A stretch of 64,000 bases of DNA from Haematococcus lacustris (lineage: Eukaryota; Chlorophyta; Chlorophyceae; Chlamydomonadales; Haematococcaceae), in NCBI GenBank assembly GCA_030144725.1, contig JASKMD010000026.1:2122052-2186051 (forward strand). Reading direction: 5' to 3'. The position numbers and the translations under genes are program-made. Under the pieces are notes generated by a model. That model saw only the letters and a list, made by a program, of their open reading frames with translations. It was not told the origin of the DNA and did not search any database. Positions 1 through 17,619 of this stretch are shown here, piece by piece. Each line of letters opens with the position of its first letter. The stretch's first letter is position 1.

Positions 1-363
1 ACGGCATCACGCCAACCTTCACCGCTCCGCAAGCACACTTAGCCCCAGTCTTTGGTATGCCGTCTTGTTCCGGCCACACGCGCGCAACGTGATGTTGGCC
101 CAGGCATGCACACCAGGCAGTGGCTTGAAGAAGCGTGCAACACAGTTGCAGTAACCAGCACACGCCTGGCTCATCTGGCAGTCCGTAGCAGGCAGCTCCC
201 TGGCATTGAACTGCGGCCCAGCCGAGCTGCAGCCCTGCTGACCTGAGCACTTGCACACACAGCCATCCACACACACATCGCCAGAGCCCAACCACGCCCC
301 ATCACATGCACCACCAACCAGGACAGCAGCTTCATCCGTGGGGCCCCAGCAGGGGCTAGATAG

Positions 364-2903
364 CTACTTGGCCTGGGTGGACACCACCTTGCCCAACATG
401 ACCGCAGTGTTACCATCCAGGAAGGCGATGCGGCTCAGGCCCTCGCAGGCCTTGAAGCTGTCCACAATCAGGGGCTGGCAGGGCTCGAACACCACCTCAG
501 CCATCTCATTGGCCTTCAGGCTCACTGCACCCTCCAGCTTCTTGCCACCAGTCTCCTTGCCGACCTGCACAGACACATCATGTGTCCACACCACTTGTCT
601 GGACATTTCAGCACAAGGTCTACATTCATGTAGAGTGATCTAAGCCGAGGGATTTTACATTGCATCTGGAGAGCACATCATTTGTACAGCAATGAAAAGC
701 AGTGAAGGTGAAGTTGCTCACCTTCCAGTTGATGGTCTTCATGCGGCAGGCAGCGCGCCCGCAGCGAACAAAGCCGATGGGGGAGTAGCCAGGCTTGACC
801 TCGCCCGGGATATCCAGGGTCTGGATCTGGGCCGTGAAGTTGGCGCAGGGCTTCAGGGTTTGATCAGTCTTCAGGATCATAACATCACCGGTGCGGGGCA
901 TGTTGCCCTTGTCCAGGCCCTTGATGTTCATGCCCACGTTGTCACCAGGGCCAGCCTTGTCCACACGCTTGTGGTGCATCTCCACAGTGAACACCTACGC
1001 ACCACAGCAGAGCATAGCAAAATGTGCACCTACAGCAGAAGGGGAACTCAAGACACTGGTAGAATGTCCACTACTGACCAGCAGGCTGCGGGCTGGCTCA
1101 TGGACCACTCTACCACTTACTAAACCACCGCTGTGGCTCACCTTGCCGAAGCAGGGGTTGGCAGTGGTGTGGGTGGGGAGGAAGATGACCTCATCGTTGG
1201 GCTTGACCTCGCCCTGCTCCACACGGCCAGCCAGCACGTCACCCACGCCCTTGATCTTGTAGGCACCAGAGATGGGCAGGCGCAGGGGAGCAGCGATCTT
1301 GCGCTCAGGCACAGTGGCCATGTTGTTCAGGGCATCCAGCAGAGTGTGCACGTGAATCTTGCCCTGACCTGCAGCAAGAACACAGGGGCAGGTGGAGGAA
1401 ACTAATGGGCATAGATGACAAGCATCAACATAGCAGTACCCATGACACAAAACAGCAGGCTGTTGACGAGTCTTGTGAGGCACTGAACACCCTACCCACA
1501 AGTTTGGCACCATGCCCAACTAGGCGCCTAGCTAGCATGCCAATTCTAGATAGGCCTCGACTAGACCATGGCCAGCCAGATGACCTACCAAGCTCAGCTA
1601 ATGCTGCCTCACTCACCACACTCCACATCGCGGCCAGTGTACCAAGTCATGTTCTCGGACTTCTTAATCAGGTTGTCACCGATCCAGCCGGAGATGGGAA
1701 TGATGGGCACACTCTTCTCAACGAAGCTGTCCTTCCAGCCCACCTTGACCTGTAGAAGACGCAACAACCAGGCCGCTGTCACACATAATACTGCGGAACA
1801 ACATACATCTCTGCTGTCAGTGTAAAACCTGTTATACAAGATCAGCCAGCACTCACAAGCATGTGCTTCATCTCGTCAGCAATCTCCTTGTATCGGGCCT
1901 CCTTGTATCCAGCTGTGTCGCTGTCCATCTTGTTCACGCCAATGATTAGCTGCTTCACGCCCAGCAGGTTGATCAGGCGGGCATGCTGGCGGGTCTGGCC
2001 CTGTGGCATAGAGAAGATGAGCAATCGGTTGAGCTGTTGCTGCTTGATGGAGTGGCTTGCTTACAGTAGTTTTGTTAAACAGGCTAACAGCAGCATTGTT
2101 GTTCAGGCTGCGTAACCCGCTTACCTGGATCTCACCAGCCTTGTGGTCACCCTTCTGGATGGCAGTGGTGAAGTTACCGTCAGCTGGCACCATCAGCAAG
2201 CACACATCAGCCTGGGCAGCACCAGAAATCATGTTCTTGATAAAGTCGCGGTGACCTGCAAGGAGATTAGAAGCATCAGGAGGGATCAGAAGGACAGTGC
2301 ATCAGGCATTGTTGTTGCCAACATGCACTGCTGAATTGCACCTGGGGCGTCAATGATTGTGTAGTGGTACTTCTCGGTGTAGAACTCCTTGGTGGTGCAG
2401 GAAATTGTAACGCCGCGGGCACGCTCCTCCTTCTGCGAGGGCCAAGCGTCAACCTCTTATCGGAATGGTGCAAGCACACAACGGGTTTACTGCAGCGTGC
2501 ACACCTGGGTATCCATGTAGAAGGCGAATGCGAACGAGGACTTTCCCAGGCGGTCAGCCTCCTCCTTCAGCTTGGCCAACTCACGCTCTGGGATTCCACC
2601 CAGCTCGAATATAAGGCGGCCAGCTGCGCACAGGACAGTAAAAGGCGAGGGCCATCAGAGATGCGAGTGTAGATCTACTCTCGACCCTGTTTGTGAAGCT
2701 CAAAGCAACCTTGCAACCAGAACTTGCGCTGCGGAGAACATGTCGTGCATAAAGGACGCGGCCAGTCTGAGAAGTGCACGCGGGGAACAACAGCACACAG
2801 GGCGGCCCACAGCACAGACAGCATACTGACTTGTGGTGGACTTTCCACTGTCGACGTGACCGCAAATCACTATCGACAAGTGCTGCTTGCCGTCGGTGGC
2901 CAT
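364..2903 (-). CDS. EFL: EFL (EF-1alpha-like) translation elongation GTPase, 9 exons
   Basis: GTPase that delivers aminoacyl-tRNA to the cytosolic ribosome. Exons on the minus strand: 2903-2831, 2623-2505, 2432-2342, 2255-2125, 2000-1857, 1749-1617, 1368-1142, 994-722, 564-364. All junctions are GT-AG and keep phase, giving 463 residues, normal for the family. P-loop GHVDSGKS is at residues 15-22, DAPGH at 92-96 and NKMD at 161-164; domains 2 and 3 follow, and the protein ends STQAK. Segments such as [20 protein letters not shown] and [20 protein letters not shown] are EFL signatures; canonical EF-1alpha has a different sequence there. EFL replaces EF-1alpha in most chlorophyte algae. The start ATG at 2903 begins [10 protein letters not shown]. 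No UGUAA lies below the stop, so the 3' UTR runs out of the window. Both exon phase and protein sequence agree, so I am very sure. Confidence 0.97.
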
Positions 2904-4117
2904 GGTGATCCTGCAGGGAATTCAACGCAAGACGTTAATGATTCTGCAGCTGCAGAGATGATACGAGCTGTGCCAAGGCTCCGTGGGTAAGGAACGCAGA
3001 CAGCAGAGCAGCCGACGCAAGATCAGCCTTAAGATCGTGGTTGTGATAACTCTGCCGCTTCTACAGATGTATATAGCGGAAGCTGTGTGCGATGCGTAGT
3101 ACGGTGCAACTGTGGCTAGCTGCGGACACCGTCTGCGTTCTCCTTCACATTGCTTAGCTGCAGCGCACCTGAAATAGCAACTACAGGATTCAACTGTTGA
3201 AGACCGAGCCGAAGAAGGCGGCGGAGTATATTACCTTGAATTACACTCCCATCACTCTGACATCCTGCCTGCCTAGTTCACCCTGTCACCAAGTCGCTCA
3301 TGGGCTGCAAGGTGCTAGGTGCTAGGTCAACATTGAACAGTGTTTGTTGAACAGCCCGCAGGGAACCGCGCTGGGATGGAATAATGGTGGATGGTGTGCA
3401 CAAAGATGCAAACAGAAGAGGCAGTTAGCGTATGTGTAATAGTCAAGGCCCCGCATATGGGGCTGCCATCTGTCTCAGGGTACGTCAGTGTCAACGCGAC
3501 TATATCTTTGGGACTCAAGCTATAGGGGATAGGCGAGGGAGTGGTGCGAGAGGGCGCTGGATACCCGGAGATGGCATACACCCCTCCTGCTGCAAGAGGC
3601 AGGCAGTCTGAACAGGTCCCACTACGTCCGCGGGAGCGAGTCTGGAAGGTGATTTAGAAAACACATCGCCAGATCACCGGGCGCCTGCTGCTCACCAAGC
3701 ACTGCGCACGCGTGCTTGCGGCGCAGGTTCGCCTTGAGTTCAGCCCAGAACATCTTACTCACGATCTTCAGCGGAGCTGCCCCCAAACACTGCTTCCGGA
3801 CCCAGATAGTTCCGGAGCTGGCAGGCGCGTCCGATCGCGTATCACAGAGTGTCATCGTAGCCACTGGCGCAGGCTGACCTGGCGTGTGACTTGCTGACCG
3901 CATGTTGCAACGCCACAGTGTGTTTGCACGCTGAGATCTGTCCGATTCCACCACAGGATGCACCCGTCTGGCTGGGTCAGCAGCCGTAAACCTGGCCTTC
4001 TGCCCCACACCCGCCCTCTCCAACACTGACAACCCCCCACCAACCCGCACCAACCCGCACCAACCCTCTCCCTTGCCCAACCTCAGCAGAAGTGGTGTGC
4101 ACTCTGTGCTTTCACAG
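2904..4117. other. EFL 5' flank; possible short exon at 3763-3855 (-)
   Basis: This stretch holds the EFL promoter and 5' UTR (about 2904-3250). On the minus strand 3855-3763 is a possible first exon: ATG, 31 codons beginning MTLCDTRSDAPASSG, ending exactly at a strong donor (GTGAGTAAG). I could not find a phase-matched second exon below it, so it may be chance. The rest shows nothing I recognise. Confidence 0.3.
3070..3075 (-). promoter_or_regulatory. Possible TATA box of the EFL gene
   Basis: TATATA read on the minus strand (context GCTATATACAT) about 167 bp upstream of the EFL start codon. A second AT-rich motif lies near 3228-3233. The assignment rests only on motif and distance. Confidence 0.35.
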
Positions 4118-4148
4118 GTATTGTTTTGAGCTGCCCCACTGCGCGTCC

Positions 4149-11207
<7,059 letters not shown>

Positions 11208-11299
11208 GCTCGAGTGATTTTTTCGGGGTTTTCAAGTTTTGATCCCTACAGCCCTCATGCACCACCAAAATAATCAAACACAGGCTGCGAGATCGCTGT

Positions 11300-11304
11300 T
11301 GTAA
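11300..11304 (+). terminator. UGUAA polyadenylation signal
   Basis: TGTAA, the usual chlorophyte poly(A) signal, 93 bp after the stop codon of the R3H-CCCH-ankyrin gene. Confidence 0.6.
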
Positions 11305-11967
11305 AGGCTATTGACAGTGTGCCGTATGCCCACTTCAGCTCAGCCTTCTGGTGTGTGTGCCTCCAGGTCTATTACTAGCAAGAGCTCTACCCTACTCTAT
11401 AACTCTTACTCACACATATCCCCTTTGCGAGGGGTTGGTATCTTGTTTCTTGAAGTGTCTTGCTGAAGCTGGCTATCGCTGCCACTTGCGCCGCCACTTG
11501 CGCAACAGGGCTTTGTCGGGCAGGTACACACTCTCCTGGCCTAGCTGGCCTGGCTTTGGCATGGCAGGGCGGCCTTCCGAGCAGCACAACTAAGTGGGGC
11601 GTGGGCCTGGGCCGACTGCACAGCGGCGGATGTTCAGCGCGGCTGACACGTCCCGATCATAGAACCTGCACATGGGCGTGGGAGCTGCATGAAGTCAAGT
11701 CATGTGTCATGTCATGTGTCATGTCACCAGACATGTTGCAACCATGCCCATGTGGAGTGTCAGGCGCAAAAAACGGTAATAACTCGAAAAAACCGTCCTC
11801 AAAATTAGTGAACTTTATTACATCGGTAATAGCTCCACCGCCCGTCTGGTATTTCGCTTATTACTTATCCCCCCAACAATGTATCCCATCTTCCGCAAAC
11901 CCCAAAGCGTCTGGTACTCCGCTTATTACTTATTACAGCTCAGCGAGTTCTGCAAGGCGGCCACACT
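11305..11967. other. Intergenic, nothing recognised
   Basis: No convincing coding sequence. A short (GTCAT)-type repeat lies at about 11697-11727, and a direct repeat containing CTGGTA and CGCTTATTACTTAT occurs at about 11848 and 11911. Confidence 0.5.
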
Positions 11968-12192
11968 GCTAATTGTGACAGTCCAGGCTCAGTGGAGGAG
12001 GAGCGCTCTTTTTCTGCCATGAACTTCATCAAGGACGAGAGGCGCAACAGCCTCAGTGCCAACCTGTCCAGCACTTTGCGTGTGTACCTTGACAAGACCT
12101 TCACCCTCAAGACGGTCCCCTACAAAGAGGCCCTTGATTACTGGATGGCTGGGGCATCTGCCAGGGGCCGTTACCTAGGGCACAGGGTCTAG
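11968..12192 (+). pseudogene. hAT-type transposase C-terminal fragment
   Basis: An open stretch contains VEEERSFSAMNFIKDERRN followed by SSTLRVYL and YKEALDYWMA. This resembles the dimerisation-region motif (ECERSFSAMNxIK) of hAT transposases. Only about 70 residues remain. No start, DDE core or terminal repeats are visible, so it is a relic. It runs directly into the minisatellite. Confidence 0.6.
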
Positions 12193-12650
12193 GGCTACAG
12201 CCCAGCCCTGTTGCATGCTGACCCACTAGGGCACAGGGTCTAGGGCTACAGCCCAGCCTGTTGCATGCTGACCCACTAGGGCTAGGGTGTGGGGCTACAG
12301 CCCAGCCCTGTTGCATGCTGACCCACTAGGGCTAGAGTCTTGAGCTACAGCCCAGCCTGTTGCATGCTGACCCACTAGGGCTAGGGTGTGGGGCTACAGC
12401 CCAGCCCTGTTGCATGCTGACCCACTAGGGCACAGGGTCTAGGGCTACAGCCCAGCCTGTTGCATGCTGACCCACTAGGGCTAGGGTGTGGGGCTACAGC
12501 CCAGCCTGTTGCATGCTGACCCACTAGGGCTAGAGTCTTGAGCTACAGCCCAGCCTGTTGCATGCTGACCCACTAGGGTTAGAATGTGGGGCTACAGCCT
12601 AGCCTGTTGCATGCTGACCCACAAGGGCTGGGGTGTGGGGCTATGTGGGA
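12193..12650. repeat. 50-bp minisatellite, about 9 copies
   Basis: The block TGTTGCATGCTGACCCACTA recurs every 49-50 bp (about 12209, 12259, 12309, 12359, 12409, 12459, 12508, 12557, 12606). Spacers alternate between GGGCACAGGGTCTAGGGC and GGGCTAGGGTGTGGGGC types, which suggests higher-order duplication. Confidence 0.95.
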
Positions 12651-12867
12651 TTTATTGCATCCAGGTCCTACAAGGGAGTATGCTGTAATTGTATAGAGTT
12701 TATTGGCGATTTTTGCGATTTCTTTTGGTTTACATTTATTAAACAATTAATAGATTAGTTATTGTATATTAAAAGTAATAAAACAACTCTTGTTTTGATG
12801 TTTTTTGTTACACTGAGTAATACGTCTTTGGCGAATCGCCCAGCACTAGTCAGGTCAGTGCTTACCT

Positions 12868-13252
12868 GATGTTGTTGCTTGTTGAGCACATCAAGCCCCG
12901 GACCTGGGATCGTTTCTCCGCGCTGTACACTGGCCGCAGCCACTTGCATGGACACATGGGGCGATGCACATTTGTAAGATTTCCCCTTACCTTCCCAACC
13001 TCGACCCCAGCCAGCCACCTTGACTCCACCACCTCCCAGCACTAACAACCCTCACCTAGACCGTGGCCGCACAGTGTCGGCCAGAAAGGGGTCCCAAAGC
13101 TCTTGCGGAAGCCTTTCTATTGCGCTCCGCTTCGGAAGGTCTGGCTCTAGTGCCTCGTCGCGGTTCAAAATGTAATTGTCGGGGTCCTCCGGCACTGGCT
13201 TAGGCACAGCTCGCCTTTTTTCTCGCCATAGAAAACAAGAACGTGAAGCCAT
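12868..13252 (-). CDS. Possible 5' part of an unidentified gene (two exons)
   Basis: From an ATG at 13252 the minus strand reads MASRSCFLWREKRRAVPKPV and goes on for about 66 residues, charged and proline-containing, without low complexity. It ends where TCTAG meets a GTGAGG donor (about 13055). A second open block (about 12945-12868; AAASVQRGETIPGPGLDVLN) ends at a strong donor, CAG|GTAAGC. I could not settle the acceptor of the second block in phase, nor find later exons. The downstream sequence is AT-rich. I do not recognise the family. Confidence 0.35.
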
Positions 13253-13255
13253 CAC

Positions 13256-13996
13256 AAATACTAAGATTTGTTAGTTTTGATAGTTTTGTAAATGTTGAAA
13301 CCTGTTTGGCTGTGGATAATCTCGCTCAGCTACTCCATTGACAGCTACTCCATCAACTCCGTCAGAAGGTAATAGGGGCGACTAGCGGGCGATCGAGCGG
13401 TTGGTCCACTTTCGGCGTGGCTTCGTGTAACATTGATGGCCTTCTCACTCTCAGGTGTCCCCAGAAAACCTACCCCTGGTAATCAAAACGACGCCGCGTC
13501 CCAGCCATGTGGTCTCTAATTATGCTACGCACATCCCCGGATAGAACACTCTGTCAGCTACGGGGTGAAGCGTGTTTTATTAATTCCCTTGCATTGTGCT
13601 GAGCGCAATGGCGGCTCAAATCTCAACATTTAAATTCATGCGTGTAATGCTCATGCGGGCCTCGCCGCGACCGACCGCCGTGACCGACGTGGCCCAGTAG
13701 CCCCTGCAAACAGTCAGGGACAGTCGCCACAGTAAAAACGGTCATCACGGCATGCCAAACAGATGCAACTGAGCAGTACAAGGTGTGTAGGCCATTGCTC
13801 TGTTACCTTGCTGGGCAGGTTGGATCCAATCCCTCACGCCCGCCTTGCGCTCGCGTGTCGAGCTCGTGCTCATCTCCGTTATTGTCCCCTGCTGCTCCTC
13901 AGGTGCAGCAACAAGTGGAGGGGTGAGCAACCCTAGGGCTGTACTAGCACCTGTGCCAGCTGCTGCCAGGGGTGTGCAGCAGGAGGGGGGGCCAGG
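13256..13996. other. Intergenic, nothing recognised
   Basis: No convincing gene or repeat. AT-rich at the left end; a G-rich duplicated block starts at about 13966. Confidence 0.4.
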
Positions 13997-14300
13997 TCAG
14001 GGGCGGCACCCGCACCAGCTGCCTGCTGCTGCCAGGGGGGGGCAGCAGGAGGGGGGGGGCAGGTCAGGAGCGGCCTGTTGCTGCTCCTGCTCACCCAGCG
14101 CGTGCTCCTTGGCCATGGCACGGATTTGCTTTCCATGCTTCTCCCATGTGCCATGCGCGTCCCACACTCGAGGGTCCCACATTGGTAGCCGCGGTCCTGT
14201 CCGCTGCTGCTGCTGGCCCTCCATGTGTTGGCCTTCCTGCTGTTGTTGCTCCAGAAGAAGAAGAAGACTACGCCGGTATTCACCGGCGTGCATTAAGGGA
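13997..14300 (-). CDS. Possible exon of an unidentified protein
   Basis: One minus-strand frame reads GQQQQRTGPRLPMWDPRVWD and then WEKHGKQIRAMAKEHALGEQ before a glutamine/proline-rich end. The composition looks like a coding exon. The G-rich block CTGCTGCCAGGGG..GCAGCAGG is duplicated at about 13966-14075. The stretch lies just 3' of the LINE ORF, so it could also be its 3' region. Family unknown. Confidence 0.25.
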
Positions 14301-14354
14301 GGAGCTACCGCCTGGGGCGCGGCCTGCTCCCACCGTCGAGAAGCAATAGACCCC

Positions 14355-16870
14355 CTACCCCCCCCCCCATTTAGTAGCTCGTAGCCTGTAGCTGTTCTTG
14401 GCAATGGAGTGGGCTGCCTCTACCGCATGTCTCGTGAGCTTGTTTAGTAGCTTGATGACGTTGTTTTGGGTGACCCCAAGGGCCAAAAGGTGTTGGCGCG
14501 TGTGTGTTTCATATGTAATGCCGCCTATACCTAGTAGGATTGGTCGGATCTCGACCGTGTGGCCTTCCTTGCGGATGGTGTGTGCCAGTTTCGTGTGTTG
14601 GTTGAGAGCTTTGTCCAGTTGTTCTGCCCATCTGGAGTCCGCACAGTATTTGATTTCTATGATAGTGACCCGTTTGATGGCTTTGCCACGTTTGCCCGTC
14701 TTCTGTAGGGGCGTCACCATGAGGATGTCTGGTCTGGTGGTATTTTTGGTCGTTGCTGTCCTGAGGCCAAGTGCCCGTAGTGTTGTGTGTAGTGTGTCGT
14801 TAGGGAGGTCGAGGTTGTCTTTTGCACCCTTCTCCCAGCTGCCGGTGTCCGCAAACCGGATGCACCCGCCGAGGGTTCCTTTGCTGATGGCTTTGGCGAT
14901 AAGGCGGCCGGCCCCGTTGTGCCTTTCTTGCACAAGTGGTAGGGTCGCGCTACAGCCCGAGAGGAGGTGTGTGGCACTGTCAGCCTCCCCACAGAGTGGG
15001 CAGCGGTCGTCTGCCGCCTTTTTCCAGCGCATAGCCAGCTTTTGGTTGTAGAGCCCTCCGGTTCGGTAGAGTAAGGCGGTTCTTTGCGCAGGGATGGAGA
15101 TGTTCGTGTCGGTCATCACTCTTTCGGCCGCTCCCTTTGCCGCAGCTTTGGTGATATCTTGGGTCATCTGATAGTAAATGCTGTCTTGGTTGGCGAGGCC
15201 TAACTTGTGCCTGCTGTGCATGTGTGCTCGCACGCTATGGCGGCAGTCCGGCAGTGGGGCGAGGATTTCGCCGTCGGTCCCGTTGCTTAGCCATATGCCC
15301 CTCTCTTTACGTGTTGTCGGGTGGTGCCCTTGTGTGTTGGCTTGTTCCGGGTGTAACGCTGCGTGCTTAGCAAGGGCATCTGCGCCTTCGTTTCCGATGA
15401 CGCCCGAGTGGGCCTTGACTTTGAAGAATTGGATCGTGTCGGGGCTGTCGACGATGAGGGTGGCGATGTCTGTCAGGATGTCGTTATGTCTATGATTGAT
15501 GAGGGACATAGGGTTAGCGAGAGCTCGGCGGATCTGATAGAGGGAGCAGAGGCTGTCGGTGGCGATGCGTCTGGCTCCCGCTTTGAGTGCCGCGTGTATC
15601 GCTGTGAGTTCTGCTTTGTTGATGGTGTTGTTCTCTGGGTCGTTCAGTGCAATGGTAATCAGGGCGTTGTTTTCTGGAATATAGACCCCCGCCCCGACGC
15701 GTGCCGGGGCTGGCTCGGATGTCTTAATGCAGCTCCCGTCAGTGTACGCTACAGTGGTCCATTCGGTGATGGCCATCCGTGGTAGCGTGGTAGAGTGGTG
15801 TGTGAGCTGGTGTTGGTTGCGTGAGTGCCCCGGCGTAGGTAGGGCCCTGTCTAGCGGGAGGCGGAGGTACTGTTTGTGGCCACTGGGGAGGGTGGCTGGC
15901 TGTCTTTGGTTATTGGGTCTGTGATGGAAAGGGTGTGTCTCCCGGTCCGGATGTAGGGCAGTGGCTGTGCTCGCCATCCATCCTTGCGGGTTGCCTTTGG
16001 TGGTGAGTAGTTGCCCTGCCTCATTCCATATGACGTAGACGAGGAGGGTGGCGTGTTTGCCAAGTTTGGAGCAGTTGGTATTGGTGAGAGGTATGCTGGC
16101 CAGGTGCTGGCAGTACTCTGGGTACCGTCTCAAGGTGTCAATGTACTTGGGGTAAGAGATCCCCTTTTTACCAGGGATCAACATGATGGTGGCCATGGCC
16201 TCCTCCTGGTGTGCTGAGTGTATAGCATGGTTAACGCATTTCAGGGCCACCGCATCATCGGCTGGTACGTTCCATGTGGACAGCCCAGTGTGACGTACGA
16301 GTAGGCAATTGTGGTGTGCGCCAAAGGCGGTGTCATTGATGTCGGGGCTCCAGTAGGTAGTAGTTTCTGGTCTAACTGTGAGTGGGTCCGCCCACCTCTG
16401 GACGGTACTTGTAAAGGATCGTGTGGTGTGCAAGGTGGTAAGGGCTCTGTCCTGTGCCAGTCTCATGGGGTGGCGGCTGCTCTGTGTGTCTTGTCTCCTT
16501 AGGAGGGCCACCAGTTCTGTGGCCAGGTTGCGTGTGTGTGGTGTGTGTTGTAACCAAGCGTGTAGGTGTTGGTGTTGCTGTTTGGTCAGGAGGCCTACTG
16601 TGCGACCCGACTCGTCGTGAACCGTTACGTGTTGCACTAGGTTGTGTTTGGGCATGATGGGCTCCCCCGTGCTTACGTTCATCGCGGGGGTGGTCATGTG
16701 GGGGTGCAGTTGGAGGAAGGTTTCGCATCTGCCCGTCCCGACGATGTCCGTCTGCGGGTTAATGGGGTACGTGTGGAAGGTGGCCTTCGAGTGAAGGTTG
16801 GTGCACCGGGGCAGCCAGGTGTGCGGGTCCGGTAGTCCCTGCCGGGTGTGTGTTGGCAGTTGTGTGTCAG
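14355..16870 (-). mobile_element. LINE retrotransposon, C-terminal ORF: RNase H, CCHC, PD-ExK nuclease
   Basis: About 838 codons read to the gap at 16871; the reverse transcriptase core and N-terminus fall in or beyond the gap. In order on the minus strand: an RT/thumb-like region, then RNase H with its acidic residues in YTDGSC (about 15729-15750), NKAEL, ATDSL and GADALAKH (about 15360), then a C-x2-C-x7-H-x4-C finger (CPLCGEADSATHLLSGC, about 14950-15005), then a nuclease-like end with RPDIL and IIEIKY (about 14650-14735), i.e. PD...ExK. A finger followed by PD-ExK is the layout of the restriction-like endonuclease of early-branching LINEs. Together with RNase H it fits Dualen/RandI elements known from green algae. 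Whether an apurinic endonuclease sits at the N-terminus cannot be seen. The ORF ends at a TAG in a poly-G run. Confidence 0.8.
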
Positions 16871-17370
16871 NNNNNNNNNNNNNNNNNNNNNNNNNNNNNN
16901 NNNNNNNNNNNNNNNNNNNNNNNNNNNNNNNNNNNNNNNNNNNNNNNNNNNNNNNNNNNNNNNNNNNNNNNNNNNNNNNNNNNNNNNNNNNNNNNNNNNN
17001 NNNNNNNNNNNNNNNNNNNNNNNNNNNNNNNNNNNNNNNNNNNNNNNNNNNNNNNNNNNNNNNNNNNNNNNNNNNNNNNNNNNNNNNNNNNNNNNNNNNN
17101 NNNNNNNNNNNNNNNNNNNNNNNNNNNNNNNNNNNNNNNNNNNNNNNNNNNNNNNNNNNNNNNNNNNNNNNNNNNNNNNNNNNNNNNNNNNNNNNNNNNN
17201 NNNNNNNNNNNNNNNNNNNNNNNNNNNNNNNNNNNNNNNNNNNNNNNNNNNNNNNNNNNNNNNNNNNNNNNNNNNNNNNNNNNNNNNNNNNNNNNNNNNN
17301 NNNNNNNNNNNNNNNNNNNNNNNNNNNNNNNNNNNNNNNNNNNNNNNNNNNNNNNNNNNNNNNNNNNNNN
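16871..17370. other. Assembly gap (500 N)
   Basis: Exactly 500 N, a conventional gap size. It hides the LINE 5' part, the first 10 bp of the element A 5' LTR and the left target flank. ORFs drawn through it are not real. Confidence 1.
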
Positions 17371-17568
17371 GGCTCCTCGAAGCCTAGCTCGCCTCCGAGT
17401 ACTTCTGTACTGCAGTGTGACATGGTGGGCGAAAGGGGCAGGTGGGCCTTCGCGCACACCTGCTTCAGAGGTTCGACTCCTCGGGGGAAACGTTCTAAAC
17501 CCTGGCCGTGTCACGCTGTGGGAACGAAGGTAGTTAACGGTTGTCAGCGTGGTGTCTTGCACGCTACA
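17371..17568 (+). repeat. 5' LTR of element A (first 10 bp in gap)
   Basis: Matches 23306-23503 base for base as far as I can read. Contains a 7-bp hairpin (GCAGGTG / CACCTGC) followed by GGTTCGACTCC at 17470-17480, which matches the pol III B-box consensus. Confidence 0.95.
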
Positions 17569-17590
17569 TTTTGGTTTCCGACCGACGTTG
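17569..17590 (+). other. Putative primer-binding site of element A
   Basis: TTTTGGTTTCCGACCGACGT directly follows the LTR. A TGG a few bases after the LTR is usual for a site that pairs with a tRNA 3' CCA end. The same 20 bases follow the LTR of element B on the minus strand (37773-37792), so it is conserved. The tRNA is not identified. Confidence 0.45.
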
Positions 17591-17619
17591 CTTAACGTTA
17601 CCTTCCTTTCCTAAGCAAT

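Noticed and set aside
692..1262. Plus-strand ORFs at 251-1755
   Set aside because: Antisense shadows of the EFL exons; the minus-strand frame matches a known protein with correct splice phases.
14355..17459. 1,034-codon minus ORF across the N gap
   Set aside because: The part right of the gap is LTR sequence of element A on the opposite strand. Only 14355-16870 is LINE coding sequence.
17425..17490. tRNA gene inside the LTR
   Set aside because: Only a T-arm-like block is present; no A-box, anticodon arm or acceptor stem could be formed.
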